Shown piece by piece: positions 35,261-44,915 of a DNA stretch of 64,000 nt. Below the pieces are notes generated by a model. It was not told the DNA's origin. It ran no database searches and saw only the letters and a list, made by a program, of their open reading frames with translations. The translations under genes and the position numbers were made by a program. Numbering within the stretch: position 1 is the stretch's first letter; every line of letters begins with the position of its first letter. Origin of the DNA: Anaerolineae bacterium (GTDB lineage: Bacteria > Chloroflexota > Anaerolineae > 4572-78 > J111); contig JAKLJP010000022.1 in NCBI GenBank assembly GCA_023151115.1, positions 62,001 to 126,000 of the forward strand, written 5' to 3'.

Positions 35261-36320
35261 TTACTGATGACCGACGATGTGATGCGGCACATACGGCTCT
35301 TCCAGGGAGGCGACCTCTTCCTGGGTCAGTTTAACGGCCAGCGCGCCGACGGCATCTTCCAGATGCATGATCTTGGTGGCCCCAATGATGGGGGCCGTTA
35401 CCGGCTCCTTCTGTAACAGCCAGGCCAGCGCGATGTGAACGCGCGGAACCCCGTGCTTTGCCGCGATTTCCGCAACCCGTTCCACAACCCGGCGATCGGT
35501 TTCGGCGGTCGCATCGTACTTACTTTTCGCGATTTGATCGGTTTCGGAACGAAGCGTGCTTTCCGACGACCACTCACGCGTCAGTCTGCCCGAGGCGAGG
35601 GGGCTGTACGGGATCACCCCGATCTTCTCCTCGCGGCAGAGCGGCAGCATCTCCCGCTCCTCTTCGCGGTAGATGAGGTTCAGGTGATTCTGCATCGAGA
35701 CGAAACGGGTCCAGCCGTGCTTCTCGGCGATGTGCAGCGCCTTCTGGAACTGCCAGGCCCACATAGCGGAGGCGCCGATGTAACGGGCCTTGCCCGCCCG
35801 TACCACATCGTTTAGCGCTTCCATTGTCTCCTCGATGGGAGTTTCGTAATCCCAGCGATGGATCTGGTAGAGGTCCACGTAATCCGTCTCAAGCCGCTTC
35901 AGGCCATAGGATGTGCCATCAGGGATGCTGGGCGCGTTGACCAGAGAGGTCCACGTAATCCGTCTCAAGCCGCTTCAGGCTTTTGTCAATCTCGCTCAGG
36001 ATCGCCTTGCGCGACAGCCCGGCGCCATTCGGTCCCTCAAACATTCTGCCGTGTACCTTGGTGGCGATGACGACCTCATCCCGGTTGGCGAAATCCTTCA
36101 AAGCGCGGCCGAGGATCTCTTCACTCGCCCCAATGGAATAGATGTTGGCCGTATCAAAGAAATTGATCCCCAACTCGAGGGCTTTCTTGATGATGGGCCG
36201 GCTGTTTTCCTCGTTGAGCACCCATTTATGAATCCAACGTGTCGCGTCCCCAAACCCCATGCAACCGAGGCAGATGCGTGAGACCTTCATCCCTGTTGAA
36301 CCTAATCGAGCGTATTCCAT
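35261..36320 (-). pseudogene. aldo/keto reductase broken by a 76-bp partial duplication
   Basis: The N-terminal part (ATG 36320, after AAAGGAGC) reads MEYARLGSTGMKVSRICLGC, FDTANIYSIGASEEILG, ATKVHG and ends in SLKRLETDYVDL before going out of frame. The C-terminal part resumes with GLKRLETDYVDLYQIHRWDYETP and continues through SMQNHLNLIYREEERE, IPYSPLASGRL and PIIGATKIMHLEDA to QTEE-type ends (stop at 35261). The cause is a 36-bp direct repeat at 35869-35904 and 35945-35980 separated by 40 bp: a net 76-bp insertion, not a multiple of 3. Without it the gene would encode a full AKR of about 325 residues. It could be a recent mutation or an assembly artefact. Confidence 0.85.
35869..35980. repeat. 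36-bp direct repeat inside the aldo/keto reductase gene
   Basis: AGAGGTCCACGTAATCCGTC and the following 16 bases occur twice without mismatch, with starts 76 bp apart. The repeat encodes the conserved LKRLETDYVDL segment twice. Confidence 0.9.
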
Positions 36321-36333
36321 TGTTTTGCTCCTT

Positions 36334-36774
36334 TCAAGTAATTTTTTGTCTGACAATCAGCAGAACACCCATAAAACCAACGAGCAGCGCCAGCCAGCGA
36401 GGTGGCCCAACCAGTTCGCCCAGGATCACCACCGATAAGAAGGTGATCATCAACGGCGCCGAAAACTTAATCGCGGCGATTTCGGCTAACGGCAACGCCG
36501 CCAAGCCCATAAAGTGAGTGGTATAGGAGAGAAAATAGAATAAACCGCGGAAGTATTCAAGCTTGGGCTGTTGCGTGGTTGGTAGTCTCTGCCCCCCTTC
36601 ATAGCGAAAAAAGAGCAGGGTGAGTGGTAAGGCAGTCAAGCTGCGAAAAATGACGATTTCCAAGACAGGATAGTCGCCGCCAATCCATTTAACTGCAATA
36701 TCTTGGAGGGAAAAGATCAGCATACCCAGCACGAGAAAGCCGACTCCCTGAACGTTGGAACTAATTTTGTTCAT
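36334..36774 (-). CDS. EamA/DMT-type transporter, half-length
   Basis: 146 residues with about four or five hydrophobic helices: [68 protein letters not shown] and [27 protein letters not shown]. Drug/metabolite transporters normally have two EamA halves (about 290 residues). This one stops after the first half ([10 protein letters not shown]), 13 bp before the next gene. Either a truncated gene or a single-repeat form that dimerises; truncation is more likely in this scarred region. Confidence 0.75.
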   Translation of the reverse strand: MNKISSNVQGVGFLVLGMLIFSLQDIAVKWIGGDYPVLEIVIFRSLTALPLTLLFFRYEGGQRLPTTQQPKLEYFRGLFYFLSYTTHFMGLAALPLAEIAAIKFSAPLMITFLSVVILGELVGPPRWLALLVGFMGVLLIVRQKIT

Positions 36775-36790
36775 ATTATTCGGCCCTTAA

Positions 36791-37195
36791 TCAGGCCCGG
36801 TATTGTTCGTCGCTAACCTTCTCCAGCCAGTCGGCGGACTTGCCGTCGAGTTTTTCCACAATAGCGATGTGCGTCATGGCCGTGGTTGGCGCAGCGCCGT
36901 GCCAATGCTTCTCACCCGGCGGGAACCAGATGACATCCCCCGGACGAATCTCCTCAACCGGGCCGCCCCAGCGCTGAGCCAGGCCGCAACCGGCGGTCAC
37001 GATCAGGGTCTGGCCCAGCGGGTGGGTGTGCCATGCTGTCCGGGCGCCAGGCTCGAACGTGACATTAGCGCCGAACACACGGGCCGGGTCGGGCGCATCG
37101 AACAGGGGGTCAATGCGTACACTGCCCGTAAAATACTCAACCGGCCCTTTGCCGGAAGGCTGTGAGCCATTTCTTTTTATATCCATAGGTAACAT
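36791..37195 (-). CDS. cupin-domain protein
   Basis: 134 residues. The single cupin barrel has motif 1 [19 protein letters not shown] and motif 2 [19 protein letters not shown], giving a normal His/His/Glu-like/His metal site. It resembles small cupins of the carboxymuconolactone decarboxylase-associated type (quercetinase-like fold) that travel with aldo/keto reductases. ATG 37195 or 37186 may be the start. Substrate unknown. Confidence 0.85.
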   Translation of the reverse strand: MLPMDIKRNGSQPSGKGPVEYFTGSVRIDPLFDAPDPARVFGANVTFEPGARTAWHTHPLGQTLIVTAGCGLAQRWGGPVEEIRPGDVIWFPPGEKHWHGAAPTTAMTHIAIVEKLDGKSADWLEKVSDEQYRA

Positions 37196-37227
37196 CTTTC
37201 ACTTTATCGTTTTTTATTTAACCATTC

Positions 37228-37320
37228 TCAGTAGATCCAAATTTCCGTAGGGTGGCATGCCTATGCCGCCCGCTGACGCATAGGGATGCGCCCACTACGG
37301 TGAAAAATTGGATCTACTGA
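37228..37320. repeat. 93-bp palindromic MITE-like repeat, copy 1
   Basis: The ends are perfect 13-bp inverted repeats TCAGTAGATCCAA / TTGGATCTACTGA. The core words are CCTATGCCGCCCGC and GACGCATAGGGATGCG. An inverted copy of the same length lies at 40548-40640. No clear target duplication. Confidence 0.85.
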
Positions 37321-37348
37321 TTCTATTTCAAACGGGCCGGCAGTGATT

Positions 37349-38236
<888 letters not shown>

Positions 38237-38241
38237 CTAAT

Positions 38242-38311
38242 AAATAAGGCCGTAGCATAGGGTCTTGTGCCCGCCCACAAGGGGCTAAACTACGTTATTT
38301 GAAAAGTATTG
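38242..38311. mobile_element. MITE copy 2 (partial left end)
   Basis: The reverse complement of the MITE at 1854-1933. The right end TTATTTGAAAAGTATTG is complete, while the left end keeps only AATAAGG. Flanks GGTACTAATA and GGCACTAATA look like a 10-bp target duplication with one change. Confidence 0.8.
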
Positions 38312-38314
38312 GCA

Positions 38315-39346
<1,032 letters not shown>

Positions 39347-39371
39347 TCATCCCAGAGGGGATGCGAGGCGC

Positions 39372-39468
39372 TATCACGAATGGCACGAATAAACGAATTT
39401 TACGAATATTTTTCTGGATTTCTAAAAATAATTTGTGCCATTCGTCCATTCGTGTTATTCGTGATTAA
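39372..39468. repeat. word-repeat palindrome between divergent genes
   Basis: TATCACGAATGGCACGAAT and ATTCGTCCATTCGTGTTATT pair as inverted repeats with an AT-rich centre. It occupies the promoter region shared by the aldo/keto reductase and the AraC regulator. Confidence 0.75.
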
Positions 39469-39516
39469 AACTGTTCAGTAGAGTATTTTAGCACCCAGGC
39501 GCGCAGGTATGGTATA

Positions 39517-40545
39517 ATGATTCTCGAAGATCATTGTACGATTCTGCAAACCTTGAAGAGAGACATGCGGGAAATGAGTGAAGAAGTCACTATGGAGATG
39601 AACCTTCAGCAGGTAGAAAGTGAGGCTCACCGGGCGCAAGCCAACAGAGACGAGTTGGTTAAGCGGATCACGCGAGCCATCCGCGAAGATGGGACGATTG
39701 AGCCGCTGTCAGGCCTGCACCTCCACCGCGCCTCCTGGCCCAAGGCGCCGGTTCACAGCGTGTCCACCCCTGCCTTTTGTGTGATTGCTCAGGGCAGTAA
39801 GGAGGTCTTTCTCGGCAACGAGCGCTACCAGTACGACCCCTACCACTACCTTCTCGTCACCGCCGAGCTGCCCCTCGTGGGGCACGTCCTCGAAGCGTCG
39901 CCGGAGCGGCCGTACCTCAGCCTTCGCTTAGAACTTGATCCCACCCTTGTCGGCTCGGTCATAGTCGAGGCCGGTCATCTCGCCCCGCCAAACCAGGCCG
40001 AGGTGAGGGCCATCAACGTCAGCGCGTTGGACGCGAGCCTGTTGGACGCGGTGGTGCGGCTGGTCAGACTCCTGGACACCCCGGTCGAAGCGCCCTTCCT
40101 GGCACCGCTGATCACGCGGGAAATCGTCTACCGGCTCTGGATGGGGGAGCAGGGGGACCGACTCCGTCATATAGCGGTCCTGGGTGGTCACACCCACCGC
40201 ATCGCCAGGGCGATCGAGCGGCTGCGTAAAGAGTTCGACCAGCCGCTACGGATTGACGACATCGCCCGCGAGCTTGGCATGAGCGTTTCGGGCTTCCACC
40301 ACCACTTCAAGGCAGTCACGGCGATGAGCCCCTTGCAGTTTCAGAAGCAGCTGCGGCTACAGGAGGCCCGCCGGCTGATGCTCGGCGAACAGCTCGACGC
40401 AGCCAGCGCTGGTTATCGGGTGGGGTACGACGACGCCTCGTATTTCAACCGGGAGTACAAAAGTCTCTTCGGTCTACCGCCCCTGCGTGATGTGGCACGG
40501 CTGCGGGAAGTCGTCAAGCAAAACGGCGGTCTCGGAGCCGATTAG
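39517..40545 (+). CDS. AraC-family transcriptional regulator
   Basis: Up to 342 residues. The N-terminal AraC_N-type cupin-like domain (about 45-220) includes SGLHLHRASWPKAPVHSVSTPAFCVIAQGSKEVFL (a family pattern) and ends with REIVYRLWMGEQGDRLRHIA. The C-terminal double helix-turn-helix reads FDQPLRIDDIARELGMSVSG, FHHHFKAVTAMSPLQFQKQL and YDDASYFNREYKSLFGLPP. The start is uncertain: ATG 39517, 39574 and 39589 are all in frame, and the family begins nearer the later ones. It probably controls the divergent reductase gene. Confidence 0.92.
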   Translation: MILEDHCTILQTLKRDMREMSEEVTMEMNLQQVESEAHRAQANRDELVKRITRAIREDGTIEPLSGLHLHRASWPKAPVHSVSTPAFCVIAQGSKEVFLGNERYQYDPYHYLLVTAELPLVGHVLEASPERPYLSLRLELDPTLVGSVIVEAGHLAPPNQAEVRAINVSALDASLLDAVVRLVRLLDTPVEAPFLAPLITREIVYRLWMGEQGDRLRHIAVLGGHTHRIARAIERLRKEFDQPLRIDDIARELGMSVSGFHHHFKAVTAMSPLQFQKQLRLQEARRLMLGEQLDAASAGYRVGYDDASYFNREYKSLFGLPPLRDVARLREVVKQNGGLGAD

Positions 40546-40547
40546 TT

Positions 40548-40640
40548 TCAGTAGATCCAATTTTTCACTGTAGCTGACGCATCCCTATGCGTCGGCGGGC
40601 GGCATAGGGATGCCACCCTACGGAAATTTGGATTTACTGA
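40548..40640. repeat. 93-bp palindromic MITE-like repeat, copy 2
   Basis: An inverted copy of 37228-37320 with a few changes (right end TTGGATTTACTGA). The two copies bracket the two aldo/keto reductase genes and the AraC gene. A diverged relative of the core (GACGCATCCCTATGCGTC words) is at 60921-61060. Confidence 0.85.
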
Positions 40641-40680
40641 GTTTATCAAAATTGCGCAACTTTTGGGGGATTTGAACGTA

Positions 40681-40770
40681 TAGGTAAACAAGGTAGCAGA
40701 GTAGCAGGGTAGCAAAGTCGCAGGGTTACATACTTTTCGGCGGTCGGCGGTTAGCCGTCGGCGGTCTATT
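40681..40770. repeat. short word repeats (GTAGCA, GGCGGT)
   Basis: 40688-40725 is a degenerate tandem run of GTAGCAG/GTAGCAA words, and 40738-40770 pairs CGGCGGTTAG with CCGTCGGCGG words. The words match those of the palindrome at 15285-15345. Confidence 0.6.
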
Positions 40771-40788
40771 TTCCAAGGAGTTACTAAG

Positions 40789-40995
40789 ATGAGAAATCCC
40801 GGAACTGCCGCGGTGTTAAGCGCCCTGATTCCAGGGGTAGGGCAGATTTATAACGGCCAAATTTTGTGGGCGATTTTCTGGTTTGTGATTACCCCCGGCC
40901 TGTGGATCGGCACGGGTGGTTTGTTAGGCTGGATATGCCACATTATTTCGGCTTACACGGCTTATACCTATGCCCAACGCCATCCGATCGGTTAA
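40789..40995 (+). CDS. small two-helix membrane protein (TM2-like)
   Basis: 68 residues. NPGTAAVLSALIPGVGQIYNG is typical of TM2-like proteins (the P-G-x-G-Q-x-Y-N-G turn), followed by the hydrophobic segments ILWAIFWFVITPGLWIG and GLLGWICHIISAYTAYTYA. AAGGAGTTACTAAG precedes ATG 40789. The function of such proteins is not known. Confidence 0.8.
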   Translation: MRNPGTAAVLSALIPGVGQIYNGQILWAIFWFVITPGLWIGTGGLLGWICHIISAYTAYTYAQRHPIG

Positions 40996-41086
40996 GGCCC
41001 AAGACAATAGTTTGTCGAAGGCCAGCCAGGACGCTGGTCTTTTTGCTACCCTTAGCCGCCACACGATCTGTTGAAGGGTGACACGT

Positions 41087-41932
41087 ATGCCCCCACTCAG
41101 CCTGCAAAAACTCAGCCGGCACGTCTACTGGCTGCCGCCTGATGACCGCATCGATCGGCCTATTCTGGGCGCGATTGCCGGGGAGCGAGCGACCCTGTTG
41201 GTGGATGCCGGCAACTCGCCGGCCCATGCCCGGCTGCTGCTGGACGAGGTGGCCCGGCTGGAACTGGCCCCCCCACAATTTCTGGTGTTGACCCATTGGC
41301 ATTGGGATCATGTCTTTGGCACGGCAGCCATCAGCCTGCCAACCTTCGCCCACCCCGAAACCAAACGCCGGATTGAGGAGATGGCCGCCCTGGATTGGAG
41401 CGACGCCGCCCTGGACGAAAGGGTGGCCGCCGGTCTCGAAATTGATTTTTGCCGGGATATGATGAAGCTGGAACTACCCGACCGCTCTGGCCTGAGCCTG
41501 CGCCCGCCGGAAATTACCTTTAGCGATCAGGTTGAGCTTGACCTGGGCGGCGTTACAGCGCAGCTTATCCCCGTCGGCGGGGATCACGCCGGCGACTCGG
41601 TCGTCGTCTGTGTGCCTGCCGAGCAGGTGGCCTTTATCAGTGATTGCCTGGCCCCCGACCTCTACCAGCAACCGCCCTGCTATACGACGGCGCGGCTCTT
41701 CCCGTTGATTGATCGTCTATTGGCTTGTGAAGCCGATTTCTACCTGTTTGGGCACAGCCCGGAGCCGATGCCCCGCTCGGAATTATTAGCCTACACCACC
41801 CGCCTCAAAACCATCGGTCAGGCGGTTGATCGAATCGGCAACAATCGGGCCGCCATTCTGTCTGAATTGGGCGAACCGCTGGATGAGGATGATCTGGAAG
41901 ATATTGATTGTTTCCTGGCCGGTTTGAGATGA
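41087..41932 (+). CDS. MBL-fold metallo-hydrolase
   Basis: 281 residues. The metal-binding signature is LTHWHWDHVFGTAA (HxHxDH); other ligands are His in VGGDHAGDSVVV, Asp in FISDCLAPD and His in LFGHSPEPM. ATG 41087 is chosen after GAAGGGTG; GTG 41078 is an alternative. Glyoxalase-II-like or lactonase-like hydrolases have this form. It faces the catabolic cluster tail to tail, so a shared role is not indicated. Confidence 0.88.
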   Translation: MPPLSLQKLSRHVYWLPPDDRIDRPILGAIAGERATLLVDAGNSPAHARLLLDEVARLELAPPQFLVLTHWHWDHVFGTAAISLPTFAHPETKRRIEEMAALDWSDAALDERVAAGLEIDFCRDMMKLELPDRSGLSLRPPEITFSDQVELDLGGVTAQLIPVGGDHAGDSVVVCVPAEQVAFISDCLAPDLYQQPPCYTTARLFPLIDRLLACEADFYLFGHSPEPMPRSELLAYTTRLKTIGQAVDRIGNNRAAILSELGEPLDEDDLEDIDCFLAGLR

Positions 41933-41953
41933 AAGGCTGGTTCCCTTGAATTC

Positions 41954-42676
41954 CTACAAGTTCCCGCGATTTTTACTAGCCGCCTCTACCAGCGCATCGA
42001 ACAGGCGCTGCTGACCGGCATCGGTGGCGGCGGTTAATTCGGGGTGCCACTGCACGGCAATCAGCCAGGGGTGATTGGGCAATTCGACCGCCTCAATGAT
42101 TCCGTCGGGGGCCAAAGCGACCACTTCGAGGCCCGGCGCAACCTGCTTGAGCGCCTGGTGATGCCAGGAAGCGGTTTCGATCTGTTGGCTCTGGGTAATC
42201 TCGGCCAGGCGCGAGCCGGGTTGAATCTGGATAGGATGCGGGATGGGGCCATGCGGCAGTTCCCTATGGGCCACCTCGTCGCCCACCACATCCGGCAGAT
42301 GTTCGATCAGCGTGCCCCCCAGGGCCACGTTGAGCACCTGCAGCCCCCGGCAGATACCCAGGGTGGGTAGATTGCTTTCGAGTGCCCGCTGAGTAATGGC
42401 CAATTCGCTGCTGTCTCGTTCCGAGTCAATACTGTAGATGGTTTCGTGGGCCTGGCCACCGTACAACTTAGGGTCGAGGTCGCCGCCGCCGGTTAGAATC
42501 AAACCGTCGAGGTGGGGCAGTAATTTCTCAAGCTGCGTCTCGCCCGGCGGGATCAACAGCGGGATACCCCCGGCCCGGCGGACACCGTCCACATATTCGG
42601 CGGGCAGGGTGAAGCGATTTTCGGGGTTGCGGCCATAGGTGGTGATGCCAATCAGCGGCGTGGATAATCGAGACAT
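41954..42676 (-). CDS. gamma-glutamyl-amide hydrolase, PuuD-like (class I glutamine amidotransferase)
   Basis: 240 residues. GLILTGGGDLDPKLYGGQ, the nucleophile Cys in TLGICRGLQVLNVALGG, and His/Glu in AVQWHPELTAA match the peptidase C26/PuuD family, which hydrolyses gamma-glutamyl-GABA in the putrescine pathway. It starts 2 bp after the stop of the next amidotransferase, in the same operon as a PuuA-like ligase. The likely job here is removal of the gamma-glutamyl group from a processed amine; the actual substrate is unknown. Confidence 0.9.
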   Translation of the reverse strand: MSRLSTPLIGITTYGRNPENRFTLPAEYVDGVRRAGGIPLLIPPGETQLEKLLPHLDGLILTGGGDLDPKLYGGQAHETIYSIDSERDSSELAITQRALESNLPTLGICRGLQVLNVALGGTLIEHLPDVVGDEVAHRELPHGPIPHPIQIQPGSRLAEITQSQQIETASWHHQALKQVAPGLEVVALAPDGIIEAVELPNHPWLIAVQWHPELTAATDAGQQRLFDALVEAASKNRGNL

Positions 42677-42678
42677 CT

Positions 42679-43386
42679 TTATCTATCATCCTTTAGAAAA
42701 TTAATAATCCAGCGGGCCACCAGGCCATCATCAGGCACTCCCTGCTCCAACGAGCGATAGGCTTCGGCCCACAGCGCCGCCGGAGCGCGGGGTTCAAGAT
42801 AATCAATGACTAGCCGCATAAAACGCCGGCTTTGTTCGATGTGGGCCTGAATCCCCAAAACCTGATTTTTAAGGGCGTAGATTGTAACCGGGCAAAAGTC
42901 GTTGCCGCCAATAACAGTTGCGCCCGGCGGCAGCGTCACCACCTGATCCTGGTTGACAAAATAGAGCGAGCAGCGCGAAGCAGCCGGGGTCAGCCAGCCG
43001 GCGTGATTCTGGATTTCAAAGGAACGCAGGCCCAAAACCCAGCCATTCTCCGACTTTTCAACCCATCCGCCCAATGCCTGGGCTAACAATTGATGCCCGA
43101 AACAGATACCGACCAATTTTTTCTGGCCGGCATACGCCTGCCGAACAAATTCCGCCAAAGGCGCAATCCACGGCTCGCCATCGTACACGCCCGCCGGACT
43201 GCCGGTGATCAGAAAAGCATCGGCCACGGCAGGTGTGCCGGGCAGTTCACCTGCCGTAGCATCATAAAGGTGACATTCGAGGGTGGGATCAATTGCGCCA
43301 AACAGGCGCACGAATTTTTCCCCATCGGAAAGTTCACCCTCAAAAATGTATGGGGCTGGCAAGGCATTGAGAATGGCTAATTTCAC
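42679..43386 (-). CDS. class I glutamine amidotransferase-like protein
   Basis: 235 residues: AFLITGSPAGVYDGEPWI, the nucleophile Cys in VGICFGHQLLAQALGG, and IQAHIEQSRRF, where the His-x-Glu dyad replaces the usual HPE. It resembles stand-alone GuaA-type amidotransferases and, by context, the amidotransferase partner of gamma-glutamylanilide synthase in aniline catabolism (AtdA2/TdnT type). Having two different amidotransferases beside one GS-like ligase is notable. It is tightly linked to the PuuD-like gene. Confidence 0.85.
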   Translation of the reverse strand: MKLAILNALPAPYIFEGELSDGEKFVRLFGAIDPTLECHLYDATAGELPGTPAVADAFLITGSPAGVYDGEPWIAPLAEFVRQAYAGQKKLVGICFGHQLLAQALGGWVEKSENGWVLGLRSFEIQNHAGWLTPAASRCSLYFVNQDQVVTLPPGATVIGGNDFCPVTIYALKNQVLGIQAHIEQSRRFMRLVIDYLEPRAPAALWAEAYRSLEQGVPDDGLVARWIINFLKDDR

Positions 43387-43429
43387 CCGCTCGTCTCCCT
43401 TGAAAATAAGATTACATGGAGTTACACAA

Positions 43430-43500
43430 AGTCATCACAGAGAGACACAGAGAAAAAACTTTGTGTATCTCTGTGCCTTCTCCGCGTTCTCTGTGTTACA
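43430..43500. repeat. word-repeat palindrome (CACAGAG type)
   Basis: CACAGAGAGACACAGAGAAA and TCTCTGTGCCTTCTC / TTCTCTGTG are inverted versions of each other around AAAACTTTGTGT. Confidence 0.75.
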
Positions 43501-43556
43501 TATTTTCATTCTCGTTGTTGTTCTGCTGGGATTATCCGCCTCCTTTGAAAGAGGGG

Positions 43557-44822
43557 TTAAGCCCAACTTACCTTTAGAGGCAGATGTTTGATTCCGGTGA
43601 TAAAGTTAGAGCGCAGCCGCTCGACCGGACCGTTCAAACGCACATCGGCCAGGCGCGGCAGCAGTTCTTCAAAAAGCGCTTTGATTTCCACCCGCGCCAG
43701 GTGCTCGCCCAGACATTTGTGCGGACTTTTCAAGCCGAAAGCAACGTGCTCATTGGGCGTGCGCTTGATGTCGAAGCGGTAAGGGTCGGGAAACTGCCGC
43801 TCGTCAAAATCAGCCGAGATAAACCAGATGACGACTTTATCCCCCGCTTTGATGCGCCTGCCCGCCAGCTCGGTATCGGCCAGGGCGGTGCGCCGGAAGT
43901 GCATCGTGACCGTGCCCCAACGCAGCATCTCTTCGACCGCCGTAGGCATGAGCGCCGGGTTATCACGCAGTTCGGCCAACTGGTCGGGGTGCTCCAGCAG
44001 GGCGTGCATTCCGGCAGCCATAGTGTAGCGGGTGGTATCATTACCGGCGGCTACGAGCAGGGTGAAGAAGTTTTTGAACTCGTGCTCGGAGAGCGGGGCC
44101 CCATCTCGTTTGGGCTGTAGCAGGAGCGAGATCATATCGTCGCCGGGCTGCTCGCGGCGCTGGCGGGCTTGCTCGGCGGCGTACTCAAAAAGCTCCCGGC
44201 TGACCGGGCTGCGGAACGGCAGCAAGCGGTAGGCGTCGGTATCCACCAGGCCGACCGGATGGGTTGTAAATTCCGGATCGGTATTGCCGATGAGAGCATC
44301 CCCCTTTTTTACCAGCCATAACCCGTCGCTGTCGGGCACGCCGAGCAGCTTGCCCAGCATGCGCATCGGCAGTTGCCGGGCAATAGCCTCGACAAAATCA
44401 AACTCATGGCGACCCTGCACCTCGTCAATGACCGCCCGCGCCAGCAGCCGGATGCCATCTTCATAGGCGGCCACTTCACGCGGCAGAAAAGGCGGCTGCA
44501 CCAGGCGGCGATAGGCGGTATGTTCGGGCGGGTCCATTTCCATAAGGGTCTGGCGGGCGGTTAATTCCTCCTCATCCATCTCTTCCAGCCGAATGCCCCG
44601 TGTACTTGAAAACAGGCGCGGGTTATGGCTGACATGGAGCAAATCATCGTAGCGCGTAACAGCCCAAAAGCCCGACCCTTCTTTTTCATCCCACCAACTG
44701 ACCGGGGCTTCATCGCGCAGCCATTTGAAGGTCGCATGCGGCACGCCATTCAGGTAAGTTTCGGGGTCAGTGATGTCGGCAAAGGCTTCGCCCAGATTAA
44801 TTTCGGTTTGCGATGTCAGCAT
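43557..44822 (-). CDS. cytochrome P450
   Basis: 421 residues, a soluble bacterial class of P450. The I-helix oxygen-binding motif is LLVAAGNDTTRYTMAAGMHA (AGxDTT), ExxR lies in VEEMLRWGTV, and the heme loop is HVAFGLKSPHKCLGEHLAR with C370 as the iron ligand. The loop is slightly unusual: FGxxxPHKC rather than FGxGxHxC. Dedicated ferredoxin or reductase genes are absent nearby; the ferredoxin at 2.1 kb is far away. Within the operon it could hydroxylate an aromatic amine or its gamma-glutamyl amide. Substrate assignment is inference. Confidence 0.94.
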   Translation of the reverse strand: MLTSQTEINLGEAFADITDPETYLNGVPHATFKWLRDEAPVSWWDEKEGSGFWAVTRYDDLLHVSHNPRLFSSTRGIRLEEMDEEELTARQTLMEMDPPEHTAYRRLVQPPFLPREVAAYEDGIRLLARAVIDEVQGRHEFDFVEAIARQLPMRMLGKLLGVPDSDGLWLVKKGDALIGNTDPEFTTHPVGLVDTDAYRLLPFRSPVSRELFEYAAEQARQRREQPGDDMISLLLQPKRDGAPLSEHEFKNFFTLLVAAGNDTTRYTMAAGMHALLEHPDQLAELRDNPALMPTAVEEMLRWGTVTMHFRRTALADTELAGRRIKAGDKVVIWFISADFDERQFPDPYRFDIKRTPNEHVAFGLKSPHKCLGEHLARVEIKALFEELLPRLADVRLNGPVERLRSNFITGIKHLPLKVSWA

Positions 44823-44839
44823 GATGATTCTCCTTTATA

Positions 44840-44915
44840 AAGACGCGAAGAGGCGTGAGGCGAGGAGGCGAGGAGATTCTACGCCTCACGTGTCCTCGCG
44901 TCCTCGCCTCCTCAT
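44840..44915. repeat. word-repeat palindrome (GCGAGGAGGCGAG type)
   Basis: GAGGCGTGAGGCGAGGAGGC and GCCTCACGTGTCCTCGCGT pair in inverted orientation. The same words form the palindrome at 58907-58978. Confidence 0.75.

Noticed and set aside
40688..40725. Tandem GTAGCA words as a CRISPR or minisatellite
   Set aside because: Units are 7-9 bp, have no spacers, and match one arm of the word-repeat palindromes elsewhere. No cas genes in the window.
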